Counted from the stretch's first letter, positions 1 to 10,099 are shown. The stretch: 64,000 nucleotides of DNA from TMP-86 sp964247385 (GCA_964247385.1 CAXTUB010000006.1:1-64000); one strand, 5' to 3'. Translations and numbers: made by a program. The notes: generated from the letters alone by a model not told the origin.

Positions 1-73
1 AGCGAGCAGGCAGTGCAAGCTTTTCCGGGTCGTGCCGCGGCAGCTCGAGAAACTGCAAATGCTTATCGGCCAT
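1..73 (-). CDS. gltD: Glutamate synthase small subunit, N-terminal fragment
   Basis: Only the first 24 codons lie in the window; the gene runs off the left edge. The peptide reads MADKHLQFLELPRHDPEKL, which matches the start of GltD, the NADPH/FAD subunit that supplies electrons to GltB. An in-frame ATG three codons upstream (position 82) is an alternative start. It begins about 50 nt after the gltB stop, as expected for a gltBD operon. Confidence 0.75.
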   Translation of the reverse strand, partial: MADKHLQFLELPRHDPEKLALPAR

Positions 74-129
74 GGTACCCATGCGCCGCGCGGCGCGTCG
101 AAGGATGGAACATGAGGCTCAAGGCAGTC

Positions 130-3100
130 TCAAGCCGCGCGGCGCAGGTTCTCGAGGAGCGAGCCGATGGCGGCAGCCTTGGGCTTCACCACCCAGAATT
201 TCCCGACGTAGCTGCGAAAGTCGTTAAGAAGTTGCGCGGCCCAAGCGCTGTCGGTCGCCGCGCAATGCGTTTCGATGAGTCCGCGCAAATGCTGTACGTA
301 AGATTCCATGCCTTCGGGCGAGATGCGGTGAATGTCGATGAGCTCATGGTTGTAGCGATCGACGAAATCGCGCTCGAGATCGAGGGCATAGGCGAAACCG
401 CCGGTGAACCCTGCGCCGAAATTGACGCCGGTTCGGCCCAGCACACACACGACGCCGCCAGTCATGTACTCACAACAGTGATCCCCCGAGCCCTCGATGA
501 CCGCAGTGGCGCCCGAGTTACGCACGGCGAAGCGCTCGCCGCTGGTGCCTGCCGCATACAGCTCACCGCCCGTCGCGCCATACAGACAGGTGTTGCCCAT
601 GATAATGGTCTCACGCGCAAGAAAATTCGAGCCGCGGGGCGGCTTGATGATGATCCGGCCGCCCGCCATGCCTTTACCCACGTAATCGTTGGCCTCACCT
701 TCGAGGGTCAGGTACAAACCGCCCGCATTCCACACTCCAAGGCTCTGGCCCGCCGCACCATGCAAGCGCAAGTGAATGGGCGCCTCATTCATCCCATGAT
801 TTCCCCAGCGCTTCGCGATCTCACCCGAAATACGCGCGCCAATGGAGCGATTGAAATTCTTGAGCTCGTAAGCAAATTCGCCGCCGGATCGTTTTTCGAT
901 GGCCGGTAGTACGTCGGCGACCATGCGCTCGGCGAGCTCGCCCCGATCTGCAGGCGCGTTGCGCGGTGTGGTGCAAAACTGCGCATGCGCGGACAAGGCG
1001 CTCGTGTCGGCGAGCATGGGACTCAAATCGATTTTTCTCTGCCGGGCCGTCTCGCCCGGCACGGTGTGCAAGCGTGAAGTATCGCCAATGAGCTCTGCCA
1101 GGCTGCGGGCGCCGAGCGATGCCAGAATCTCACGCACTTCTCGCGCCACGAACTGGAAGTAGTTGATCACCATCTCAGGCAGACCTAGAAAAAATCTGGT
1201 GCGCAGCACCGGATGCTGAGTCGCGACGCCGGTTGCGCAATTGTTCAGGTGACAAATGCGCAAGTATTTGCAGCCGAGCGCGATCATGGGCGCCGTGCCG
1301 AAACCGAAACTCTCGGCGCCCATGATTGCGGCCTTGACCACATCGAGTCCGGTTTTCAGACCGCCATCGGTCTGCAGACGCACGCGATGGCGCAGATCAT
1401 TGGCGCGCAGCGTCTGATGAGTTTCGGCGAGACCGAGCTCCCAGGGCGTGCCGGCATACTTGATCGAGGACAACGGGCTGGCACCGGTGCCGCCGTCGTA
1501 GCCTGAAATGGTAATGAGATCCGCATACGCTTTGGCCACGCCTGCAGCGACGGTGCCCACGCCGGGCTCGGCCACCAGCTTGACGGACACGAGCGCGGCG
1601 GGATTGATCTGCTTCAGATCGAAGATGAGCTGCGCCAAATCCTCGATGGAGTAGATGTCGTGGTGCGGCGGCGGCGAGATCAGGCCCACGCCCGGACGCG
1701 CGAATCGCAAGCGCGCAATCATCTCGTTCACCTTGTGCCCCGGCAGCTGCCCGCCCTCGCCCGGCTTAGCGCCTTGGGCAATCTTGATTTGCAGCACGTC
1801 GGCGTTGATCAGATATTCGGGCGTTACCCCGAAGCGGCCCGAGGCCACTTGCTTGATCTTGGAATTTTTTTCGGTTCCGAAGCGAATGGGGTCTTCGCCG
1901 CCCTCACCCGAGTTCGAGCGCCCACCCAAACGATTCATGGCGATGGCGAGCGCTTCATGAGCTTCGGGAGAGAGCGCGCCCAACGACATGCCCGCGCCGT
2001 CGAAGCGCGAGAGGATGGCTTCGGGCGGCTCGACCTCGTCGATCGGAATCGGAGCATTCGCGGAACGCAAAGCCAGCAAGTCCCGCAAGCAAGAAGCGGG
2101 CCGTGCGTTGACGAGCCGCGCATAGTCTTGATAGCGCGCGTAATCACCGCTCGTCACCGCCGCCTGCAAAGTCGCGATCACATCGGGGTTGTACATGTGG
2201 TACTCGCCGTCATGCATGTACTTGAGGAGCCCGCCTTGCGTGATGCGCAGACGCGGATTCCAGGCGCGCTCCGCGAGGATGCGGCTGTCTTCCTGCAGAT
2301 CGTCGAAGCCGGCGCCTTGAATGCGGCTCTCCGTGCCCGGAAAGCAAAGCGTCACCACCTCGTCGGCCAAACCCACGATCTCGAACAGCGCAGCGCTCCG
2401 GTAGCTGCCGATGGTCGAGATGCCCATCTTCGACATGATCTTGAAAAGGCCTTTGCGAATGCCGCGGCGGTAGCTGCGTCCCAGCTCGAGCCGCGTATCG
2501 GCATCCATCTTGACCGCGCCCTTGCGCATGAGATCAAACAGCGTCTGATATGCAAGGTATGGATAGATGGCCGTGGCGCCGTGGCCGATCAGGCAAGCGA
2601 AATGATGGGCATCGCGGGCCGTTCCCGTCTCGACGAGAAGATTGCACTTGCAGCGCAGCCCCGTCTGGACGAGGCGATGGTGCACCGCGCCCGTGGCGAG
2701 AAGCGCGTGCATGGGAAGCTTGCCCCGAACGGGATAACGATCCGACAGCAGGAGCACGAGCTTACCTTCGCGCACGGCGCATTCCGCGCGATCGCACAGC
2801 GACTCCACCGCTGCGCGCAGGGGGCGAGACTCCTCGTATTGCAAATCGAGAAACTCATGCGGCACGCCGTCATTCACGAGCCCCATGATCTGCCGCAGCT
2901 TGCGCTGCGAAAGAATGGGCGAATTGAGCACGACTTGGTTCGCGTGCTCTGGAACGGGCACGAAGATGTTGCACTCGGGCCCAATCTGAGTTTGCAGCGA
3001 CATGACGATGCTTTCGCGCAACGAGTCGATGGGCGGATTCGTGACTTGCGCGAATTGCTGCCGGAAGTAATCGTAGAGCGAGCGCACCTTGCGAGACAGA

Positions 3101-4626
3101 ATCGGCATGGGCGTGTCATCGCCCATGGAGCCCACCGCTTCGCTCTCGTCTTCGGCGAGTACGCGGATGATCTCGTCGCGCTCCTCGGCCGATACATCAT
3201 AGAGCTTTTGGAACATGGACAACGTGTCGGTGTCCATGGGCTCGGCCGCGAGCCGTGGATCGATGAGGTCGGTCTCCAGATAGCGCACGCCGCGCTTGAG
3301 CCACGCCTTGTACGGGTGGCGGGTCTTCAATAGCTCATCCACCCGCTTCGTATCCATGAGCTCTGCGGTTTGCAAATCGAGCGCGAGAATCTCACCGGGG
3401 CCCAACTTGCCTTTTTTCACCACTTCAGCAGGCGTGTAGTCCCACACGCCTGCTTCGGAAGCGATGGTGATGTGCCGGTTCTTGGTAATGACCCAGCGCG
3501 CCGGCCGCAAGCCATTGCGATCGAGAGTGCAGCACGCGTATCGCCCGTCGGTGAGGACGATGCCCGCCGGGCCATCCCAAGGCTCCATGTGCGATGCGTA
3601 ATACTCATAAAAAGCCTTCAAATCCGGATCGATCATGTCCACCGTCTGCCACGCCGGGGGAATCAACAGCCGCATGGCGTGCATGGGATCGAGCCCACCC
3701 ATGAGCAACAGCTCGAGCATGTTGTCCAGAGACTGCGAATCGGAGCCTGACATGGAGACGATGGGCAGGATGTCGGTGAGATCGGGCAGCACCGGTGAGC
3801 GCAAGATCGGACCCCGCGCCGCCGCCCAACTGCGGTTGCCCTGCACCGTGTTGATCTCACCGTTGTGTGCGAGGTATCGAAACGGATGCGCAAGGCGCCA
3901 TTGAGGCAGGGTATTGGTGGAAAAGCGTTGATGGAAAATCGCGACCGAGGATTGCAGCCGCGGGTCCTTCAAATCCGGGTAGAACTGCGCCAGATAGCGG
4001 GGCATGACCATGCCCTTGTAAACCAGCGTGGCCGCCGACAACGACGGCACATAGAACGACGGGTCCGAAGGCTCGATGCATTTTTCCGTGCGGCGGCGAG
4101 CCAGATACAAATGTCGGTTGAAATCGGCCTCGTCGCTGTCGGGCGCTGCGTTGACGAACACCTGCTCGATGCGCGGCAGGGTCTTCAGCGCTTCGGTTCC
4201 GCACGCGGTTGTATCCACGCTCAATGGCCGAAAACCCGCCACCGTGAGTTTTTCGCGCGCGCATTCGGCGGCCAGCGCGTCTTTGGCACGCTGCGCGAGC
4301 GCCTCATCCTGACTCAGAAAAACATTGCCGGCCGCGAACAGCGTGCCGAGTCGGAAGTTCTGCTCGCGCGCCACTGCGCGTAGAAACGAGGTGGGCCGCT
4401 TGAGAGCGACGCCGCAGCCATCTCCCGTTTTGCCGTCCGCCGCCACCGCCCCGCGGTGCGTCAGCCGGTTGAGCGAGCTGATGGCCGTTTCGACGACCCA
4501 ATGCGATGCTTGATCATCCAGGCTTGCGATGAGCCCAAAGCCGCACGCGTCGCGCTCGTAGCGCGTGCGCATCAGTCCGAAATCCCGCGCGCGCGGGTCC
4601 GCGTCGGCACCTCGTTGCACTGCCAT
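130..4626 (-). CDS. gltB: Glutamate synthase (NADPH) large subunit
   Basis: This 1498-residue protein has the full length of bacterial GltB, which transfers the amide of glutamine to 2-oxoglutarate to make two glutamates. A short propeptide precedes the nucleophile Cys28 in the context DACGFG, typical of class II amidotransferases, where it becomes the N-terminus after cleavage. A long amidotransferase domain follows, then the central region and the FMN-binding synthase domain. The cysteine cluster CKYLRICHLNNC (about residues 1117-1128) fits the 3Fe-4S site. The C-terminus holds the glycine-rich beta-helix repeats. gltD follows downstream, so this is a normal ammonia-assimilation operon. The ATG at 4626 is the only good start. 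The family call is secure. Confidence 0.97.
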   Translation of the reverse strand: MAVQRGADADPRARDFGLMRTRYERDACGFGLIASLDDQASHWVVETAISSLNRLTHRGAVAADGKTGDGCGVALKRPTSFLRAVAREQNFRLGTLFAAGNVFLSQDEALAQRAKDALAAECAREKLTVAGFRPLSVDTTACGTEALKTLPRIEQVFVNAAPDSDEADFNRHLYLARRRTEKCIEPSDPSFYVPSLSAATLVYKGMVMPRYLAQFYPDLKDPRLQSSVAIFHQRFSTNTLPQWRLAHPFRYLAHNGEINTVQGNRSWAAARGPILRSPVLPDLTDILPIVSMSGSDSQSLDNMLELLLMGGLDPMHAMRLLIPPAWQTVDMIDPDLKAFYEYYASHMEPWDGPAGIVLTDGRYACCTLDRNGLRPARWVITKNRHITIASEAGVWDYTPAEVVKKGKLGPGEILALDLQTAELMDTKRVDELLKTRHPYKAWLKRGVRYLETDLIDPRLAAEPMDTDTLSMFQKLYDVSAEERDEIIRVLAEDESEAVGSMGDDTPMPILSRKVRSLYDYFRQQFAQVTNPPIDSLRESIVMSLQTQIGPECNIFVPVPEHANQVVLNSPILSQRKLRQIMGLVNDGVPHEFLDLQYEESRPLRAAVESLCDRAECAVREGKLVLLLSDRYPVRGKLPMHALLATGAVHHRLVQTGLRCKCNLLVETGTARDAHHFACLIGHGATAIYPYLAYQTLFDLMRKGAVKMDADTRLELGRSYRRGIRKGLFKIMSKMGISTIGSYRSAALFEIVGLADEVVTLCFPGTESRIQGAGFDDLQEDSRILAERAWNPRLRITQGGLLKYMHDGEYHMYNPDVIATLQAAVTSGDYARYQDYARLVNARPASCLRDLLALRSANAPIPIDEVEPPEAILSRFDGAGMSLGALSPEAHEALAIAMNRLGGRSNSGEGGEDPIRFGTEKNSKIKQVASGRFGVTPEYLINADVLQIKIAQGAKPGEGGQLPGHKVNEMIARLRFARPGVGLISPPPHHDIYSIEDLAQLIFDLKQINPAALVSVKLVAEPGVGTVAAGVAKAYADLITISGYDGGTGASPLSSIKYAGTPWELGLAETHQTLRANDLRHRVRLQTDGGLKTGLDVVKAAIMGAESFGFGTAPMIALGCKYLRICHLNNCATGVATQHPVLRTRFFLGLPEMVINYFQFVAREVREILASLGARSLAELIGDTSRLHTVPGETARQRKIDLSPMLADTSALSAHAQFCTTPRNAPADRGELAERMVADVLPAIEKRSGGEFAYELKNFNRSIGARISGEIAKRWGNHGMNEAPIHLRLHGAAGQSLGVWNAGGLYLTLEGEANDYVGKGMAGGRIIIKPPRGSNFLARETIIMGNTCLYGATGGELYAAGTSGERFAVRNSGATAVIEGSGDHCCEYMTGGVVCVLGRTGVNFGAGFTGGFAYALDLERDFVDRYNHELIDIHRISPEGMESYVQHLRGLIETHCAATDSAWAAQLLNDFRSYVGKFWVVKPKAAAIGSLLENLRRAA

Positions 4627-4697
4627 CGGCCGCTAACTCCATTCGATCCTCATGATACCGCGGCCGAACCCATCGTCAATCGCGCCGTGGCGGCCGG

Positions 4698-4703
4698 TAT
4701 ACT
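4698..4703 (+). promoter_or_regulatory. Candidate -10 box for the oligopeptidase gene
   Basis: TATACT lies 21 nt before the ATG of the oligopeptidase gene in the 98-nt gap divergent from gltB. It is one mismatch from the sigma-70 -10 consensus, but I see no good -35 at 16-18 nt spacing, so this is only a weak proposal. Confidence 0.3.
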
Positions 4704-4724
4704 GCAGTCTTTTCCCCGGTTTCC

Positions 4725-6818
4725 ATGGACCAATCCGCGCCGATCTCACCGCCGCGCGCGCCGCAGCGCCCGCATGAAATCCAATCCCCGCACGGCGCGC
4801 GGCAGGATGCCTATTTCTGGCTGCGTGACGATTCACGCAGCAGCCGCAAGGTGCGAAAGTTTTTACGCCAGCACAACGCATATGCCAAGTATTGGCTTGC
4901 GCAGCACGGCGCCTTGGACAAGGCGCTGTTTCGCGAGATGAAGGGCCGGCTCGTGCAGGAAGACCAGAGCGTGCCGTTTCTGAAGCACGGCTATTGGTAT
5001 TACCTGCGGTTCGAGCGGGGCAAGGAGCATCCCATCTACGCGCGCCGCGCGGGCAGCATGGCGGCTCCGGAGCAGATCGTGCTCGATATCAACGCTCTCG
5101 CCGCCGCGCACGATTTCTATCAAATCGGCTCGGTCGAAGTGTCGCCCGATTCGCGTTGGCTCGCGTACTGCGAAGACACCATCGGCCGGCGCAACTTTTC
5201 CATCCGGCTGAAAGACCTCGCGAGCGGCGAGACGCTGACTGAGGAGATCAAGAATGCAGAGTCTGATCTTGCGTGGCTGAACGACTCGGTGAGCTTCATC
5301 TATGTTGCCAAGCATCCTGAGACCCTGCTCGGGCGGTATGTCAAGCGGCATCGGCGCGGCCGCCCCGCGGCGGAAGACGATCTGCTGTTCGATCAGACCG
5401 ATACGAGTTTTTACACCGCGGTGTCGAAATCCAAGTCCGAGCGATTTGTATTCATCGGCATGGAAAGCACGGTGAGCTCGGAATGGCGTTATGCATCGGC
5501 AGATGATGACTCGCTGCGATTTGAAACCATTCTCCCCGCCGAGCGCGACCACGAGTATCAAGTGGAGCATTGGCGCGATGAATGGATCTTTCGCACCAAC
5601 CGAGGCGCGCAAAATTTCAGACTGGTGCGCGCGCCGATCGCAAACGCGCGGGACGAGAGCGCCTGGGCCGAGGTGCTGTCGCCGAGCGCGGATCGCTTCG
5701 TGCAGGACTTCGATGTCTTCGCCGAGCACATCGCCATTTCAGAACGCTCGCAGGGGTTGAGCAACATTCGCATCAAATCCATGCCGGGCGAAGCCAGCGA
5801 CGATGGCTACCTGCTCGAAGGCGACGAGCCTGCCTACACCATGGATCTCGGTTTCAACGTGGACTTCGAAAGTCACGTGCTGCGCTATGCCTATACCTCG
5901 CTCAAGACTCCGCTGAGCATCTATGAGCACGATCTGCGCACCCGCAAGCGCACGCTGCTGAAGCGGGACCGCGTGCGCGGCCGACCCCGCTTCCGGCCCG
6001 AAGATTATGCGAGCGAGTTCTTCAACGTGCCGGCGCACGACGGCGCATTCATTCCCGTCTCGTTGGTCTATCGCAAAGACACAGCGCTCAACGGCACGGC
6101 GCCGCTCTTGCAGTATGGCTACGGCGCCTATGGTCTTTCCATGGACCCGAGTTTTTCGGCTTCGCGCCTGAGTCTTCTCGACCGCGGATTCGTATTTGCC
6201 ATTGCGCACGTGCGCGGCGGACAAGAGTTGGGCCGGCACTGGTACGACGAGGGAAGATTACTCAACAAGCGCAACTCCTTTTTGGATTTCATCTCGGTCA
6301 CGCGTCACCTCGCTGCGCACGGGTACGCCGACCCAGCACGCATCTTCGCCATGGGAGGCAGCGCCGGCGGATTGCTCATGGGTGCAGTTGCCAATCTCGC
6401 ACCCGAGCTCTACCGGGGCATCGTGGCGCAGGTGCCGTTCGTCGATGTGGTCACCACCATGCTCGATGGCGATCTGCCTCTCACCTCGAACGAATATGAC
6501 GAATGGGGCGATCCGCGCGAAGCGCGCTATTACGAGTACATGCTGAGCTATTCACCCTATGACAATGTGAGGGCGCAGCACTATCCGGCCATGATGGTGA
6601 CGAGCGGGTTATGGGACAGCCAAGTGCAATACTTCGAGCCCGCGAAATGGGTCAGCCGCTTGCAGGAATTGAAGCTGGACTCGAACCCGCTGCTGCTGCA
6701 TGTCGATATGACGGCCGGCCATGGCGGAAAGTCAGGCCGCTTCGAGCGCTACCGGGAAATCGCGCGCGAATACGCCTTCATTTTGGCGGTGAACGGCCAG
6801 GAATCGCCGGCCGGCTGA
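4725..6818 (+). CDS. ptrB: Oligopeptidase B (S9A serine peptidase)
   Basis: The 697-residue protein has the two-part layout of the prolyl oligopeptidase family: an N-terminal beta-propeller (roughly residues 75-410) that limits access to small peptides, and a C-terminal alpha/beta-hydrolase domain. The catalytic triad can be placed at Ser546 (GGSAGG), Asp631 (WDSQV) and His666 (GHGG). Oligopeptidase B cleaves short peptides after Arg or Lys in the cytoplasm, and there is no signal peptide. It is transcribed divergently from gltB and looks monocistronic. S9A enzymes can be misassigned between oligopeptidase B and prolyl oligopeptidase; the length and the YGAYG and HVRGG motifs favour the former. 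Confidence 0.9.
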   Translation: MDQSAPISPPRAPQRPHEIQSPHGARQDAYFWLRDDSRSSRKVRKFLRQHNAYAKYWLAQHGALDKALFREMKGRLVQEDQSVPFLKHGYWYYLRFERGKEHPIYARRAGSMAAPEQIVLDINALAAAHDFYQIGSVEVSPDSRWLAYCEDTIGRRNFSIRLKDLASGETLTEEIKNAESDLAWLNDSVSFIYVAKHPETLLGRYVKRHRRGRPAAEDDLLFDQTDTSFYTAVSKSKSERFVFIGMESTVSSEWRYASADDDSLRFETILPAERDHEYQVEHWRDEWIFRTNRGAQNFRLVRAPIANARDESAWAEVLSPSADRFVQDFDVFAEHIAISERSQGLSNIRIKSMPGEASDDGYLLEGDEPAYTMDLGFNVDFESHVLRYAYTSLKTPLSIYEHDLRTRKRTLLKRDRVRGRPRFRPEDYASEFFNVPAHDGAFIPVSLVYRKDTALNGTAPLLQYGYGAYGLSMDPSFSASRLSLLDRGFVFAIAHVRGGQELGRHWYDEGRLLNKRNSFLDFISVTRHLAAHGYADPARIFAMGGSAGGLLMGAVANLAPELYRGIVAQVPFVDVVTTMLDGDLPLTSNEYDEWGDPREARYYEYMLSYSPYDNVRAQHYPAMMVTSGLWDSQVQYFEPAKWVSRLQELKLDSNPLLLHVDMTAGHGGKSGRFERYREIAREYAFILAVNGQESPAG

Positions 6819-6923
6819 TCACGCGCACATGAATTTGCCTGCGGACTTTGCGCAGACCACGGCGTCCATGCCAGAGTGCACTTGTCAAACCGACGCGAAG
6901 TTCCGCTGACACAGGAAAAATCC

Positions 6924-7379
6924 ATGGCAGGTCTGTGGTTCGATGAGCTCGAGGTAGGCCAGTTGTTCAAGCATGCGATCCATCGCACCGTGACCGAAAC
7001 GGACAACGTGCTGTTCTCGACGTTGACGCACAACCCGGCCCAGCTGCATCTGGATCAGCATTCCATGGAAAGTACCGAATACGGCACGCGGATCGTGAAT
7101 TCAGTTTTTACGCTCGGCTTGATGGTGGGCGTCTCCGTGGGGGACACCACGCTCGGAACCGCGGTCGCAAATCTCGGTTGGGATGAAGTGAGATTTCCCA
7201 AGCCCGTTTTCGTCGGCGACACTTTGCGCGTGGAAACCGAGGTCTTGGAATTGCGCGAGTCGAAATCCAGAGCCGGACAGGGCATCGTCACCTATGCCCA
7301 CCGTGCCTACAATCAGCGCGACGAGCTGGTGGCGTCGTGCAAGCGCTCGGGGCTGCAGTGGAAGCGGAATGGAAAATGA
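6924..7379 (+). CDS. MaoC-family dehydratase (hot-dog fold)
   Basis: This 151-residue protein has the MaoC/R-hydratase pattern: an early FDELEVGQ segment, then TLTHNPAQLHLD, which resembles the active-site segment (Asp/His) of enoyl-CoA hydratase 2 enzymes, then a VFVGDTL motif. It probably hydrates an acyl-CoA, but the substrate cannot be read from sequence; relatives include mesaconyl-CoA hydratases. The ATG at 6924 has an AGGAA ribosome site just upstream and is preferred over an upstream in-frame GTG at 6876, which would add a non-conserved leader. No pathway neighbours are present. Confidence 0.8.
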   Translation: MAGLWFDELEVGQLFKHAIHRTVTETDNVLFSTLTHNPAQLHLDQHSMESTEYGTRIVNSVFTLGLMVGVSVGDTTLGTAVANLGWDEVRFPKPVFVGDTLRVETEVLELRESKSRAGQGIVTYAHRAYNQRDELVASCKRSGLQWKRNGK

Positions 7380-7443
7380 GCGAAAAGCGACTTTGCCGGA
7401 AGCTGCTTGGCTGAATGAGACGAACGGCTGCGCATGTTCGACA

Positions 7444-8280
7444 TCACGGCCGGATCACCATGCAAGACTGCGACTTGGCCTTGAGCTCGCTGCAGAGTGA
7501 TTCCGCATGCCGCTGGGTGAGATTGACGGCCTGCAGTTTGTAGAGACCGCCGGACCCTGAGACCACACGATGCCCGAGCCCGCGGAGCTGCGGTTGGGCC
7601 TTCTGCAAACTGGCCCAACTGCGCTCAGCCGCCGCGGCGCCCGCGCCAAATGCGCCAAGTTGCACGGCGTAGCCGCCGCCGCTCGAAGACTTGGCAGTGC
7701 CTTTGGAGGTCACTGAGGCATTCGGCGTACTCGCATGAGTCTTGCGGGACACATTGGCCTTGGGCGCGCTCGAGGCGCTCGGCGAGGGCTCGTCCTCGAC
7801 ACTCGCTGACGTGGCATTGTTCGGCGGTGAATCGGCATCGGCTTCAACGCCGGGCGCCGCGGTCGCCGCAGTCATTGGCGCGGCCGTTGCTGCGCCGGAC
7901 ACAGCCATGCCGCTCTCCGCCGCACCGGTGCTCCCCTCATCGGACGGCGCCTGAGCGAGCGAAAAGTTTTCGATCCGGATGCGCGCCTCGTCGGTCCATT
8001 TGCCTTCCGGATATTGTTTCAAGAATGCTTGATACGCATCCGCAGTGTCGAGGTCGCGCGCTTTCTGCCAATCGCGCTCCTGCGACAATTCGTTGACGCG
8101 CGCTTTCGCCTGAGCGGTGAACTCCCCAGCCGGATAATTCTTCAAGAATTGCTGATACGACTCGACGGTGTTGACGGTGCGCGCGCTTTTCCAGTCGCTT
8201 TGCTGGCGGCTGCAGCCGCAGGTCATTGCAATCAGCAACGCAGCCCAGATCGCCAACGAACTGCGTGTATCACCCACCAT
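7444..8280 (-). CDS. SPOR-domain envelope lipoprotein with tetratricopeptide-like repeats
   Basis: The 278-residue protein starts with a hydrophobic signal segment ending in CGC, probably a non-ideal lipobox. Two near-identical helical repeats follow at about residues 28-64 and 68-104 (each containing SYQQFLKNYP- or AYQAFLKQYP-type sequence). A long Ala/Ser/Pro linker leads to a C-terminal SPOR domain (about 200-278, beginning GGYAVQLGAF). SPOR domains bind denuded peptidoglycan at division sites, so a cell-wall role is likely. It converges on the MaoC gene and is divergent from the bactofilin gene 92 nt away, a second cell-shape-related gene. Confidence 0.8.
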   Translation of the reverse strand: MVGDTRSSLAIWAALLIAMTCGCSRQQSDWKSARTVNTVESYQQFLKNYPAGEFTAQAKARVNELSQERDWQKARDLDTADAYQAFLKQYPEGKWTDEARIRIENFSLAQAPSDEGSTGAAESGMAVSGAATAAPMTAATAAPGVEADADSPPNNATSASVEDEPSPSASSAPKANVSRKTHASTPNASVTSKGTAKSSSGGGYAVQLGAFGAGAAAAERSWASLQKAQPQLRGLGHRVVSGSGGLYKLQAVNLTQRHAESLCSELKAKSQSCMVIRP

Positions 8281-8372
8281 GCCGCACTCCCGCCACTGTT
8301 AAATGGGGAGTATTCCACGCCGCTACGCGCGTCACAATCACCTCGAGGCGCCGATGAGATAATGCCCGACGC

Positions 8373-8825
8373 ATGAGCGAGGCTTTGAAATCGCAAGTCG
8401 CAACGCCTTCGGAAAATTCCGTTGCGCTCAAAGTTCGCAAGCTCCGCCGCAGATTTTTCGAGCCTGCAAAGCTCGGCACGCCGACTGTGATCGGCGCGCA
8501 CACCGAGCTCATGGGCGATGTGCGCGGCAAGGGAACTTTCGTCGTGTATGGGCACGTGCAAGGCGATGGCGACATTCACGGAAGTCTCAACCTCGCAGCA
8601 AGCGCGCGTTGGCATGGACACGTGCATGCGCGCCAGGCCGTGGTTGCGGGTCACGTGTACGGCAGTCTCATCATCGAAGGAAAACTCGAGATCGGCTATT
8701 GCGCAGTCATCCATGGCCGCGTGAGCGCGAGCTCGATTTCCATCGCGCGCGGCGCCATCGTCGATGGCGATATCTCGACCACGAGCGGCGCGCCCATCGA
8801 GCACTTCGAAGAAAAGCGCGGCTGA
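8373..8825 (+). CDS. Bactofilin (polymer-forming cytoskeletal protein)
   Basis: This 150-residue protein has a basic, disordered N-terminus of about 35 residues, then a right-handed beta-helix core with regularly spaced Gly/Val/Ile turns (for example VYGHVQGDGDIHGSL and VAGHVYGSLIIEG), and a short acidic tail. That is the bactofilin (DUF583) pattern. Bactofilins polymerise without nucleotide and scaffold cell-wall enzymes at specific membrane sites. The adjacent divergent SPOR lipoprotein supports an envelope role. The usual M23 peptidase partner is not seen nearby. Confidence 0.88.
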   Translation: MSEALKSQVATPSENSVALKVRKLRRRFFEPAKLGTPTVIGAHTELMGDVRGKGTFVVYGHVQGDGDIHGSLNLAASARWHGHVHARQAVVAGHVYGSLIIEGKLEIGYCAVIHGRVSASSISIARGAIVDGDISTTSGAPIEHFEEKRG

Positions 8826-8917
8826 GCTTTCCGCGAAAAATGCGCAGCGCGGGCGCGCGCCGCAATCAAATTTTGCGATATGGTGCGCCGTGCTCATTCG
8901 CATGTGCTTCAACTTCC

Positions 8918-10099
8918 GTGAACGAGTTTGACGTCGTCGTCGTTGGCGGAGGAATTCATGGCGCGGGTGTTCTTCAAGCCGCCGCCGCGGCGGGCTGCCG
9001 CGCATTGTTGATCGAGCGTCGAGCGCTCGCCAGCGGCACCTCTGGCCGCTCGAGCAAGCTGATTCACGGCGGCTTGCGCTATCTTGAGAGCGGTCAATTT
9101 CGTTTGGTGCGAGAAAGCCTGGCCGAGCGGCGCGTGATGTTGAAAATCGCGCCCGGCCTGGTCAGCTTGCGGCCATTTTTCATTCCCGTGTACCCGCACA
9201 CGCGCCGCAGGCCATGGCAGCTTCGATTAGGGCTCGCATTGTACGCCGTGCTCGGCGGCCTGCACCGCTCGACGCGCTTCGGCTCCGTGCCGCGTGCGCA
9301 GTGGCAGGCGCTCGGTCTGGATGGCACCCATCTGCAATGTGTCATCCGCTACTTCGATGCGCAGACCGACGATGCGGAGCTGACACGCGCCGTCGTGAGC
9401 TCCGCATGTACTCTTGGAGCCGAGTTGGCCATGCCGGGAAGCTTCATCGAAGCCGAGCTCGAGCCGCGCGGCGTGCGCATTGGCTACGAATTCGACGGCG
9501 CGATGCGCGAATGCCGCGCTCGCGTGCTCATCAACGCGGCGGGGCCATGGGCGCCGCACGTGGCTTCAATGGTGCGTCCCGCCATCGCCATTCCGCGCGT
9601 CGCGCTCATCCAGGGCACGCACATCGTGCTGCCTTACGAAACCCCGGCCGGAATTTTTTATGTGGAAAGCCCAACCGATGGACGCGCCGTGTTCGTCATG
9701 CCGTGGCATGGGGAAACCCTGATCGGTACGACCGAAACCGAGTTTCACGGCGAGCCCGACCAAGTGCAGCCGCTCCCCGCGGAAGAGGACTATTTGCTCG
9801 ACATTGCACATCGCTACGTTCCTGCTTCGCGCCCGTTCGGACGCGATGCGATCACGCAAAGATTCGCGGGTTTGCGCGTGTTGCCGTCGGGCGACGACAA
9901 GGCCTTCGACCGCTCGCGTGACACCATGCTCATCGCCGATCGTGACGCCGAGCCGCGCGTGGTCGGCATTTATGGAGGCAAACTGACGGCTTGGCGTGCC
10001 ACGGCCGGCCAGGTGTTGGAGCGAATCGAGACTTCTCTCCCGCGCCGCAGGCGCACAGTGCGCACCGATGAACTCTGTTTGAGGAGAACCGCATCGTGA
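8918..10099 (+). CDS. FAD-dependent glycerol-3-phosphate dehydrogenase-like oxidoreductase (short form)
   Basis: The N-terminus carries a dinucleotide-binding fold, VVVVGGGIHGAGV, followed by the GlpD signature SGRSSKLIHGGLRYLE. The C-terminus has the IYGGKLTAWR motif that contacts FAD in the family. The protein is 393 residues, about 100 shorter than E. coli GlpD, because the C-terminal helical domain is absent. I chose GTG at 8918 since it gives the natural family N-terminus. The upstream reading frame overlaps the bactofilin gene. The stop overlaps the GTG start of the next gene by 4 nt, so the two are translationally coupled. Substrate could be glycerol-3-phosphate or another 2-hydroxy acid. 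Confidence 0.8.
   Translation: MNEFDVVVVGGGIHGAGVLQAAAAAGCRALLIERRALASGTSGRSSKLIHGGLRYLESGQFRLVRESLAERRVMLKIAPGLVSLRPFFIPVYPHTRRRPWQLRLGLALYAVLGGLHRSTRFGSVPRAQWQALGLDGTHLQCVIRYFDAQTDDAELTRAVVSSACTLGAELAMPGSFIEAELEPRGVRIGYEFDGAMRECRARVLINAAGPWAPHVASMVRPAIAIPRVALIQGTHIVLPYETPAGIFYVESPTDGRAVFVMPWHGETLIGTTETEFHGEPDQVQPLPAEEDYLLDIAHRYVPASRPFGRDAITQRFAGLRVLPSGDDKAFDRSRDTMLIADRDAEPRVVGIYGGKLTAWRATAGQVLERIETSLPRRRRTVRTDELCLRRTAS

Noticed and set aside
13..909. Plus-strand open frame of 298 codons over the 3' end of gltB
   Set aside because: It is antisense to gltB and gltD and resembles no protein; composition is typical of shadow frames.
1660..3333. Long plus-strand open frame (557 codons) opposite gltB
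   Set aside because: It lies wholly antisense to the well-conserved gltB, is His/Arg/Ala-rich as expected from GC-rich antisense frames, and has no ribosome site or domain.
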